From contig JAXLUI010000001.1 in assembly GCA_046329585.1 (NCBI GenBank), forward strand, positions 1,736,001-1,800,000: 64,000 nucleotides of DNA, read 5' to 3'. The position numbers and the translations under genes were made by a program. Within the stretch, counting starts at the first letter, position 1; each line of letters starts with the position of its first letter. The notes under the pieces were generated by a model. That model was given only the letters and a program-made list of their open reading frames with translations. It made no database searches and was not told where the DNA came from. Positions 8,346-15,744 of the stretch are shown in pieces. The DNA comes from DLKC01 sp002478885 (GTDB taxonomy: Bacteria; Bacteroidota; Bacteroidia; Chitinophagales; Chitinophagaceae).

Positions 8346-9650
8346 ATGTCTTCATTTGAAGTTAGAGGCGGCAAAAAACTGCATGGCGAAATAGTTCCCC
8401 AGGGTGCAAAAAACGAGGCCCTGCAGATTATTTCGGCGGTGTTACTTACAGCTGATAAGGTAACAGTGACAAATATCCCAGATATACTTGACGTAAACTT
8501 ACTTATTGAATTACTGGAAGAACTTGGCGTAAAAGTAGATCGGCCTGCGAGAGATACCTGCATTTTCCAGGCAGACAATGTTGATGTTGATTACCTGGGT
8601 TCTGAGACCTTCCGCAAAAAAAGCGGCAGGCTTCGTGGTTCGGTAATGATTGCCGGCCCTATGCTTTCGCGATTTAAAAAGGCCTACATTCCAAAACCGG
8701 GTGGAGATAAAATCGGCCGCCGGCGTTTGGATACGCATATTATCGGTTTTGAAAAACTCGGGGCACATTTTGAATACAATGAAGAACATCACTTTTTCCA
8801 ACTCGTTGCCCCCGATCTCCATGGTTGTTACATGTTATTAGATGAGCCCTCGGTAACCGGCACTGCCAATATTGTTATGGCGGCGGTCCTGGCTAACGGC
8901 ATCACCACTATTTATAATGCAGCCTGCGAACCATACCTGCAACAGCTATGCAAAATGCTTAATCGGATGGGCGCAAAAATTAGTGGCGTTGGCAGCAACC
9001 TGCTGACCATTGAAGGAGTTGACTACCTCGGCGGTACAGAACACCGCATGCTGCCTGATATGATAGAAGTCGGCAGTTTTATTGGTATGGCCGCGATGAC
9101 ACAAAGTGAATTGACCATAAAAAATGCAGGCATAGAACACCTCGGTATTATTCCCGAAAAATTTAGCCAGCTTGGCATACAGATGGAGTTTCGTGGCGAT
9201 GACATTTTTATTCCACAGCAAGATTCTTACGAAATAAGCACCTACCTGGACGGCGGTATTCTTACAATAAGCGATCACCCCTGGCCGGGTTTTACGCCGG
9301 ATTTGCTGAGCATTGTGCTGGTTGTGGCAACACAGGCTACCGGTAGCGTGTTAGTTCACCAGAAAATGTTCGAAAGCCGCTTATTCTTTGTTGACAAATT
9401 AATAGATATGGGTGCTCAAATTATTCTCTGCGACCCACACCGGGCAACAGTAATAGGGCTCGCCCGGAAAAATAAACTAAGAGGTATAGTTATGAGCAGC
9501 CCGGATATACGCGCAGGCCAGGCCTTGCTTATTGCGGCATTAAGCGCGGAAGGGAAGAGTACCATACAAAATATTGAACAGATAGACAGAGGCTATCAAT
9601 ACATTGACGAAAGACTAAGAAAACTTGGCGCCGATATAAAGCGGGTATAA
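8346..9650 (+). CDS. murA: UDP-N-acetylglucosamine 1-carboxyvinyltransferase
   Basis: 434 residues, full length. MurA transfers enolpyruvate from PEP to UDP-GlcNAc, the first committed step of peptidoglycan synthesis, in the cytoplasm. Visible: N-terminal VRGGKKLHGEIVPQGAKNEA (the Lys-Asn pair binds substrate), LRGSVMIAGPMLSRF, the active-site loop PGGDKIGRRRLDTH, EPSVTGTANIVMAA, and the C-terminal DIRAGQALLIAALSAEG. In the usual enzyme the loop has Cys where this one has Asp (residue 121, codon 8706-8708). The Asp variant of MurA is known to stay active and to resist fosfomycin, as in Mycobacterium. Monocistronic; the 210 bases upstream contain no repeat arm. Confidence 0.97.
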   Translation: MSSFEVRGGKKLHGEIVPQGAKNEALQIISAVLLTADKVTVTNIPDILDVNLLIELLEELGVKVDRPARDTCIFQADNVDVDYLGSETFRKKSGRLRGSVMIAGPMLSRFKKAYIPKPGGDKIGRRRLDTHIIGFEKLGAHFEYNEEHHFFQLVAPDLHGCYMLLDEPSVTGTANIVMAAVLANGITTIYNAACEPYLQQLCKMLNRMGAKISGVGSNLLTIEGVDYLGGTEHRMLPDMIEVGSFIGMAAMTQSELTIKNAGIEHLGIIPEKFSQLGIQMEFRGDDIFIPQQDSYEISTYLDGGILTISDHPWPGFTPDLLSIVLVVATQATGSVLVHQKMFESRLFFVDKLIDMGAQIILCDPHRATVIGLARKNKLRGIVMSSPDIRAGQALLIAALSAEGKSTIQNIEQIDRGYQYIDERLRKLGADIKRV

Positions 9651-9704
9651 AACCGTAAACCATCACCCGCTTGTAAAAGCAGCTTCGGGCAAGCCTTTTT
9701 ATGA

Positions 9705-10403
9705 TCAATTTTTATTTTGCTGCATGGTAAATTGAGCAAGTTGTTCTTCGTTTAATATGCCAATATCCTTTCCTGAAACACTGAGTATTTTTTCCTCAGA
9801 CAGTTCATTCATTATCCGAAAAACGGTTTCGTAAGTAGTTCCTATATAAGAAGCAAAATCCTGCCGGCTTAGCCTTATGTTGATGTTGCCGGCGTCATCG
9901 GTTCCAAACTTATTTTTTAAAACGATCAATGCGTTCGCAACCCGGCCTTTCACCTGCATATGTGCAAGGTCTCTCATCCGTTTTTCAGATACCTTTAGTT
10001 CTTCTGCAAAAAAGAGCATTAGCTTTAACAGAAATTCATTGTTTATCTTCATTGAGCTATCGAAAAACTCACGGCCGATAAAGCATACAGTAGTATTCTC
10101 AAGTGCAGTGGCAGAAACAGGAAAAATAAGGTCGTTCCCAAGGCCCCGGTGACCAAATATGTCGCCTTCTTTTGCAAAACGAATAATCAGTTCCTTCTCC
10201 TCATCCCAATGCTTATGCACCTTTACCTTGCCTTCGTACACAAAATAAATACCCTGCATTTCATCGCCTTCTCTAAAAATGGTTTCGCCCTTCTTAAATT
10301 CATAGTTAACCTTATTGGCGGCAATTGCAGGCAACCACTCATGAATGCAAAGCCTGCAAAGCATACAGGTTTTTAAGTCGCAGCTTTTTTTACTTTTTTT
10401 CAT
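9705..10403 (-). CDS. Crp/Fnr-family transcription regulator with N-terminal cysteine cluster
   Basis: 232 residues. The cyclic-nucleotide-binding fold occupies about residues 30-145 (KKGETIFREGDEMQGIYFVYEG, typical barrel strands), followed by the long dimer helix and a Crp-type helix-turn-helix at about 170-225 (LSRQDFASYIGTTYETVFRI). Before the barrel lie four cysteines at residues 8, 13, 16 and 19, in the pattern C-x4-C-x2-C-x2-C. FNR proteins use an N-terminal cluster of this kind to hold an oxygen- or NO-sensitive iron-sulfur centre, so this is probably a redox sensor, though the spacing differs from E. coli FNR. It converges on murA. Target genes cannot be read from the window. Confidence 0.88.
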   Translation of the reverse strand: MKKSKKSCDLKTCMLCRLCIHEWLPAIAANKVNYEFKKGETIFREGDEMQGIYFVYEGKVKVHKHWDEEKELIIRFAKEGDIFGHRGLGNDLIFPVSATALENTTVCFIGREFFDSSMKINNEFLLKLMLFFAEELKVSEKRMRDLAHMQVKGRVANALIVLKNKFGTDDAGNINIRLSRQDFASYIGTTYETVFRIMNELSEEKILSVSGKDIGILNEEQLAQFTMQQNKN

Positions 10404-10435
10404 TTAAATTATCTGGGAAATTTTTGTTGGTTTTG

Positions 10436-10484
10436 GTAATGGGCGTCCATGCTTCGTGGCAGCGTCCCTTGCGTCGCACCCTTC
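10436..10484 (+). repeat. REP-like arm (left of a pair)
   Basis: GGGCGTCCATGCTTCGTGGC, then core TTGCGTCGCAC at 10469-10479 and CCTTCAAC. Faces an opposite arm 230 bases away. Confidence 0.75.
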
Positions 10485-10699
10485 AACAATATTTCAGCAC
10501 TCGCCTTTTTAGAGAAAACAAACTGTTGCTAAATATATGTTGATGCTGTGCATGAACTGCAGTGTTTAAAGTTCTTTGAATATTTGGTTCTGTGCGCGTT
10601 TTAATAACACTTTAATTGATAGGCTGCCAGGCCAGCTCTGTCGCTGAACGCATCTGCCACTAATAACAGCCGTGAAAAAGCCCAATAAAGAGCTACCGA

Positions 10700-10760
10700 T
10701 GAACGTAATGCGACGCAAGGGACGATGCCACTGGCACCAATGCCGGTGAACAAAAAATGC
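10700..10760 (-). repeat. REP-like arm (right of a pair)
   Basis: TGCGACGCAA at 10709-10718, then GGGACGATGCCACTGGC and ATGCCGGTGAAC. Together with 10436-10484 it brackets about 215 bases without a gene. The whole gap 10404-10824 holds only this pair and the gldN terminator. Confidence 0.75.
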
Positions 10761-10773
10761 CTTTTTGCCTCAA

Positions 10774-10807
10774 TAAAAAAAGCCTTTTGATTGCTCAAAA
10801 GGCTTTT
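10774..10807 (-). terminator. Terminator of the gldKLMN operon
   Basis: Minus strand: TCAAAAGGC-type stem (AAAAGCCTTTTGA against TCAAAAGGCTTTT) with a 4-base loop and a T-run, 18 bases past the gldN stop. Confidence 0.88.
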
Positions 10808-10824
10808 AACTATATGCATGGCTC

Positions 10825-11916
10825 TTAATATTGCCACAAAGATTGTTCGTAATTAAATATCTTTTCTTTAATCCTGTCGCCTTCGAGTAAACGGAATAGC
10901 GTACTGTTTGGATATACGCCGGATAAATCAAGATCGCCCGGATTATCCAAAGAAGATTTAATAACGTAGCTACTGAACATACGGCTTTCGAATAGATCGT
11001 CCCAACTCATTCTTGCACCTGAATTTTTTGGATTATACACCTCTGTTTTTGCGAAAACAGGTCTTATATCGGGGTAATAAACCCAAAATACAGGATGCTC
11101 ACTGTTTGGAAGAATCTGGCCGTTTGACAGTTTGATGGGAATTACCGGGGCGATGCCAAGCAGTCTTACAAACAAACGACTGCTTTCTTTATCGAAGATC
11201 CATTCTTCTTTTAAACGAAAAGTATGTATTTCTGCGGGATCGATAGCCCTTGGCCTTACTTGGTAACCGATAACGTTACCATCGAGATCATATTTTTTTA
11301 CCGTGTCGCGTCCATTACCAAATGCGTTAATAGCGTCGTCGCCAGTGATTGGTGTTGTAAAACGATCATCTGATCCGCTAAAAGCGGTAACATCGCCACT
11401 TTTAATAGCACGCAATAAAACTGATATAAAGCGTTGGCTTCCGTTATCGTCATCTGCCGCATACATAAACGGCTGATTCAGCTTCTCTCTTGTATCGATC
11501 TCTCGCCAAACCTTCACACGAAAAACGGCATCATCTTCTCTTATTGGTTCGTAAGGCAATGGAACTTTATCTTTAATGAGATTTTGTTCAACTCCGGCAT
11601 CATTTCTCAAAGAAACCATTGCACTATCGAGCAAACCGCCGGAATTGGTGGTAATAACTTCTATTGGCAAAGTTGTGTCGATACCGTTTTGAGCAGCGCC
11701 ACCGGGCCCGTATGCAGAGTTCTGATTTTTTACAGTTGTATCCTGCTGATTTCCGTAAGCAGTCTTTTTAGCTGCAGGTGGGGGTGTTTGGGTATTGTTG
11801 CCGTAAGCACTCTTTTTCGTATTTGTTTGCTTTTTCCTCGTTTGGGCAAATGACGTAGCTCCAACTGCCACCAGCAGTAAGCTGCATATAACCCATTTTA
11901 AAAATACTGACCTCAT
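10825..11916 (-). CDS. gldN: Gliding motility / type IX secretion protein GldN
   Basis: 363 residues from the ATG at 11916, which begins a signal peptide (MRSVFLKWVICSLLLVAVGA, cleavage near SFAQ). GldN (PorN) is the periplasmic partner of the GldK ring in the type IX secretion system. The family core is visible from about residue 125 (REDDAVFRVKVWREIDTREKLN, then HTFRLKEEWIFDKESSRLFV, then HPVFWVYYPDIRP). Between signal and core lies a low-complexity segment with three near-identical units, KKSAYGN, KKTAYGN and QNSAYGPG. Last gene of gldKLMN, 10 bases after gldM, and followed by a strong terminator. Confidence 0.95.
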   Translation of the reverse strand: MRSVFLKWVICSLLLVAVGATSFAQTRKKQTNTKKSAYGNNTQTPPPAAKKTAYGNQQDTTVKNQNSAYGPGGAAQNGIDTTLPIEVITTNSGGLLDSAMVSLRNDAGVEQNLIKDKVPLPYEPIREDDAVFRVKVWREIDTREKLNQPFMYAADDDNGSQRFISVLLRAIKSGDVTAFSGSDDRFTTPITGDDAINAFGNGRDTVKKYDLDGNVIGYQVRPRAIDPAEIHTFRLKEEWIFDKESSRLFVRLLGIAPVIPIKLSNGQILPNSEHPVFWVYYPDIRPVFAKTEVYNPKNSGARMSWDDLFESRMFSSYVIKSSLDNPGDLDLSGVYPNSTLFRLLEGDRIKEKIFNYEQSLWQY

Positions 11917-11926
11917 ACAAATAAGT

Positions 11927-13459
11927 TTATTGTAAATTAAATTGAATAGGAGGAAGCGTACGGGTTCCGCCGGGGCCTGATGCCCTGATCTCATCGATCG
12001 TTATAGCGGTTCCGGGTTTCACTTTTTCTATCAGGTCTCTAACCGATTCAAATGAATTTCCCTCCACTTGCCTGTATTGAAGCGGAAGAAACCCATTACC
12101 TTGAAAAACGATGGTGTAACTTGTTACATTGAATTTCAGGTTTTCAAAAACAAAGTTTTCCAGGTCTGCACGAACACCCATTTGAGCTTTGAAATCATTC
12201 ACCCGCATAGGCCCACCCTTGCTGTTACCAACCTTAGCGACAGGATCGGGAATAGATTTTACTTTAAAATCAAAACTTTGCGATTTCTGTTGCCCGTCTA
12301 TATTTAAAACGATATGCGCTAATCCTGGCTTGGAAGGCTCCACATTATATTTTCCAGGTTGGTCACCTTTTGTAATAGTTCCATTGTCTATGCTTGGATG
12401 AACCTTCTCATCTCCAACATTTCCACCATAAACACTGATAGGGTTTACAACGCCAATGTAGAGCACCTTAACAGCATCTGCACTTACGCTGGTGCCCGTT
12501 GGTGAGCCTACAACATATTGTATAGGAACTGTTTTGGTTTGAGCAACACCATTCTGATCTGTATAGTTAACTGTAACAGAAACTGTTTTAGATCCAACTC
12601 CGCTAACAACAAATTTTTGCCGGGCAAGTCCATCCGGCCCCACTGTTGCACCCGCACCATTTATAGTAACAGTAGGTTTTTTCTGACTATTGAAGGCGCC
12701 AAGGCCAGCGGTTATTTCCAATTCCTGACCATCCATAAGGTATGTTGCGCTTGACCCAACTATAGGAGTATAGCTATCAAAGACTACTTCAACCTGGCCA
12801 ACCTGCTTGTGACAAAATTCGATCACCTTGTTTTCAGAGCTTTTTACATCGTTCTGAAATTTGCTAAGCATCGTTAAAGCTGCCACTATCGGCGTCATTC
12901 TAAAATAGGCAGCCTCAAACGTTTTATTTTCCGGATTTTGTACTTTAGGGACTGATAAATCGATTGGGAGATTATCGTTAAACTCCTTCTTAATTGCAGG
13001 ATCTATGTTCAGCAATTTCGTTCTGAAATCTGACAATTGCTGGTAGAGTTGTTTACCATAACCGCCTTCAACCATAATCCTGGTTGAAATATCGAGATTA
13101 TCTTCTTTAAATGCTGAATCACCATTTTTTGCGGGGTTAAAATCAGCAGCCCGCAATAAGGAGTCTTTCACATTCTGAATAAATTTATAGGCCGTATTGC
13201 TCAGTTGTTGTGCCTCCTGCGCCTTTGGCAGCCATATGGAAGCTTTATCCCTCGATTCAGGTTTATTCATTTTCTCCTGCAGGGAAGTCATATAGGTGGC
13301 CGTAGAAATATTTGCAACTTCGCTACTCTTTTGTAAACTTTTGTCAACCGTTTTAAAAGCATTTAATATCTCGCTCGATACATTCAGCGCAAGCAAGGCC
13401 GTAAGCACCAAATACATAATATTGATCATCTTCTGCCGCGGCTCTTTAGGTAGTGCCAT
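11927..13459 (-). CDS. gldM: Gliding motility / type IX secretion motor protein GldM
   Basis: 510 residues, normal length. GldM (PorM) is anchored in the inner membrane by one N-terminal helix and spans the periplasm to reach the GldKN ring; with GldL it forms the proton-driven motor. Visible: LPKEPRQKMINIMYLVLTAL (short cytoplasmic tail and membrane helix, residues 3-30), a helical periplasmic part to about residue 220, then beta-rich domains including ATYLMDGQELEITAGLGAF and a C-terminal domain with VKSIPDPVAKVGNSKGG. Middle of the operon, 46 bases after gldL. Confidence 0.96.
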   Translation of the reverse strand: MALPKEPRQKMINIMYLVLTALLALNVSSEILNAFKTVDKSLQKSSEVANISTATYMTSLQEKMNKPESRDKASIWLPKAQEAQQLSNTAYKFIQNVKDSLLRAADFNPAKNGDSAFKEDNLDISTRIMVEGGYGKQLYQQLSDFRTKLLNIDPAIKKEFNDNLPIDLSVPKVQNPENKTFEAAYFRMTPIVAALTMLSKFQNDVKSSENKVIEFCHKQVGQVEVVFDSYTPIVGSSATYLMDGQELEITAGLGAFNSQKKPTVTINGAGATVGPDGLARQKFVVSGVGSKTVSVTVNYTDQNGVAQTKTVPIQYVVGSPTGTSVSADAVKVLYIGVVNPISVYGGNVGDEKVHPSIDNGTITKGDQPGKYNVEPSKPGLAHIVLNIDGQQKSQSFDFKVKSIPDPVAKVGNSKGGPMRVNDFKAQMGVRADLENFVFENLKFNVTSYTIVFQGNGFLPLQYRQVEGNSFESVRDLIEKVKPGTAITIDEIRASGPGGTRTLPPIQFNLQ

Positions 13460-13505
13460 TATTTCCCGGGTTTAATGTTTTAGTAATTCCTTTTGAGATG
13501 ATTTA

Positions 13506-14270
13506 TTATTTACTGCCAGACATTGCACTGATCATATTTCCGTAAATCTGGTTCAACTTATTCAAATTGGTCGCCAGCAACGCGATCTGGTCTTTTGCTT
13601 TATTAGCATCGTCTGCAGTATTGGTCATTGCTTTTGACGCGTCTGCAAGCTTTCCGTAAAACTGGTTTAATGATTTAAGGTGATTATTGCTCTCCTGTAG
13701 TTCCAGTTCGTAAATAGTATTTAAAGAAGAAAGATTCTTTGTCAAAACCTGAACCTGCTCGTGAAAAAGCTTCGCACCATCTGAAGCATTATTGAAAGCA
13801 ACAGCGGAATTTGCTGCGTTATTATATGCAACGCTAACAGCACCGAGGGCTTTGGCTGCCTCTTTGGTTTTTTGCGTATAGTCTCCGGTTGCTGACACAA
13901 CATCAGTTATTTCACTCATCTTGTCAACCGTAGTATTTAATTTTTGAATACCCGAACCCAATTTCGAAAGATTGGTTGGTGTAATATCAGCCTCGCCCAA
14001 CATTTTTTCCATTGATTTCAAAGCAGGGTTTCCGAAATTGTTGGCTCCTGCAACATTAACCTGGTGATCATCGATCGCAGGATATCGCAGGTATAAAAGG
14101 CCGTAGCCCAAAAATATCACTGATTCTGTAGTGAGACCTATATATAACCAGGTATCGGCATAGGTATTATGGGTTATTTTCATAAGAGCTCCAAAAATTA
14201 CCACGGCTGCGGCAATTGAAACCAAGACGTCAAACCATTTACTTACTTTAGGAGGGATAGCGGCTGCCAT
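13506..14270 (-). CDS. gldL: Gliding motility / type IX secretion motor protein GldL
   Basis: 254 residues. GldL (PorL) is the inner-membrane stator-like subunit: two membrane helices (about residues 12-32 and 40-60) and a long cytoplasmic coiled tail. The helix-2 glutamate (Glu49, in LTTESVIFLGYG) matches the conserved membrane glutamate important for proton-driven function in this family. The tail (residues 80-254) is Ala/Asn/Lys-rich and helical, with segments such as LNTVDKMSEITDVVSA and LATNLNKLNQIYGNM. It follows gldK by 59 bases. Confidence 0.96.
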   Translation of the reverse strand: MAAAIPPKVSKWFDVLVSIAAAVVIFGALMKITHNTYADTWLYIGLTTESVIFLGYGLLYLRYPAIDDHQVNVAGANNFGNPALKSMEKMLGEADITPTNLSKLGSGIQKLNTTVDKMSEITDVVSATGDYTQKTKEAAKALGAVSVAYNNAANSAVAFNNASDGAKLFHEQVQVLTKNLSSLNTIYELELQESNNHLKSLNQFYGKLADASKAMTNTADDANKAKDQIALLATNLNKLNQIYGNMISAMSGSK

Positions 14271-14329
14271 AAAACTGCGTTCTTTAGTGTTAGTGAAATA
14301 ATGAAGAGTATTTGATAAATCGTTAGAAT

Positions 14330-15616
14330 TTACTTTTTACGAAGTTGGCCCTGCAAGTCAATTACGCAGCGGAAACCGATATAAGATTTCGCAGTATCCT
14401 GGTATTCATACTGGCGGGTACTTGTTTGAAGGAAGAAGCCTGCATCTTTCCAGCTTCCACCCCTTACAACTTTTCGTTTCATTCGTGGAGGATCAGAATC
14501 CAGCGCATTCCACCGGATATCTGGATTCATATCGTGAACCAGGTTGTATGCACTTTCATAAAAAAGAGAAGAAGTCCATTCCGATACATTTCCGGCCATA
14601 TTGTACAGTCCGAAATCATTAGGCCAATAAGCATCAGCCCTCACCGTGTAAAAGCCCCCATCTTCTACATAGTTACCCCTGCCAGGCTTAAAATTCGCCA
14701 AAAGGCAACCTTTCTTATTTCTAAGATAGTAGTTACCCCATGGAAACATGGACTGGCTGCGACCGCCGCGGGCTGCGTATTCCCATTCGGCTTCAGTTGG
14801 CAGCCGGAAATCACTTTCCTGGGCCTTTTTAGTTTTTCCAAGGTAAGTATTAAGATATCTTGTTCTCCAATGGCAAAAAGCAACAGCTTGCTTCCAGTTA
14901 ACCCCGACAACAGGGTAATTTCCATAAGCAGGATGAGAAAAGTAGCGCTTGGCCTGTGGTTCGTTGTATGAATAAGAAAAGTCTCTCATCCAGCATAAAG
15001 TATCGGGATAGACCGGTTGATCATACCTATAAATGAAATCTTTTCGCGGCCTGCCTTTATTTTCAATTTTCGCAGCTTCCTTCAGATCAAACCCTTGTAC
15101 GTTGTAAACGATTTTTTCAGGATCGACTTCCATTTTGCCATAGATACGGTTGTCTGGTGTCAGCATCAGAGGGCTCAATTTTTCCAAAGTGGCTTTATCA
15201 CCCCATTTTATGGTGGCAACCTTTTTCCAGTCTATCGCAGTGTCACCATTGGTATTTTGCTTAAAATAACTCATTTGAACGGCAGCCAGCGAATCCCTGG
15301 TCCAGGTTACAAACTGCCGGTACTCGTTATTGGTAATTTCTGTGGCGTCCATCCAAAAGCCCATAATGGAAATCTCCCGGTTACGAGCCGTATAGTTATA
15401 GTTTACGTCTTCGTCGCTCGGCCCCATATGAAAAGTACCGGGGGGAACATACACCATACCAAGTGGTTTTCCCATAGTCGCCTTAACTCCAGGCGCTACC
15501 CCGTGAAGTTGGCCATCGTCAGGCATTCCTTTGGATTTCTTCGCTTTTGTTGAGCAGCTTACAGATCCTAAAACCAAAACCGCAAGTGCTGAGACAGTTA
15601 AAAACCGGGTTTTCAT
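14330..15616 (-). CDS. gldK: Gliding motility / type IX secretion lipoprotein GldK
   Basis: 428 residues. GldK (PorK) is an outer-membrane lipoprotein forming the periplasmic ring of the type IX secretion system with GldN. It has a lipoprotein signal peptide with the lipobox cysteine at residue 21 (VLGSVSC) followed by a Lys/Ser-rich stretch. The rest is a formylglycine-generating-enzyme-like (SUMF1) fold without known catalysis: MVYVPPGTFHMG near residue 54, FWMDATEITNNEYRQF, YPVVGVNWKQAVAFCHWRT, FRLPTEAEWEYAARGG, NMAGNVSEWTSS and RKVVRGGSWKD. First gene of gldKLMN, with a near-perfect Bacteroidetes promoter 28 bases upstream. Confidence 0.96.
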   Translation of the reverse strand: MKTRFLTVSALAVLVLGSVSCSTKAKKSKGMPDDGQLHGVAPGVKATMGKPLGMVYVPPGTFHMGPSDEDVNYNYTARNREISIMGFWMDATEITNNEYRQFVTWTRDSLAAVQMSYFKQNTNGDTAIDWKKVATIKWGDKATLEKLSPLMLTPDNRIYGKMEVDPEKIVYNVQGFDLKEAAKIENKGRPRKDFIYRYDQPVYPDTLCWMRDFSYSYNEPQAKRYFSHPAYGNYPVVGVNWKQAVAFCHWRTRYLNTYLGKTKKAQESDFRLPTEAEWEYAARGGRSQSMFPWGNYYLRNKKGCLLANFKPGRGNYVEDGGFYTVRADAYWPNDFGLYNMAGNVSEWTSSLFYESAYNLVHDMNPDIRWNALDSDPPRMKRKVVRGGSWKDAGFFLQTSTRQYEYQDTAKSYIGFRCVIDLQGQLRKK

Positions 15617-15643
15617 CTATATTTTTTAATTGTGGGATTTGAG

Positions 15644-15673
15644 CAAATGTAATTATTATACTTAATCATCCAA
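15644..15673 (-). promoter_or_regulatory. Promoter of gldKLMN
   Basis: Minus strand TTG (15673-15671), exactly 19 bases, then TACATTTG (15651-15644). This matches the Bacteroidetes housekeeping consensus (TTG, N19, TAnnTTTG) completely. The ATG of gldK is 28 bases further on. Confidence 0.8.
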
Positions 15674-15744
15674 TTTTTCAATACTTTATTCATACTTACC
15701 GTTGAATTCTACATCAAATTGTTAATAACGACGATCGATTGGTC

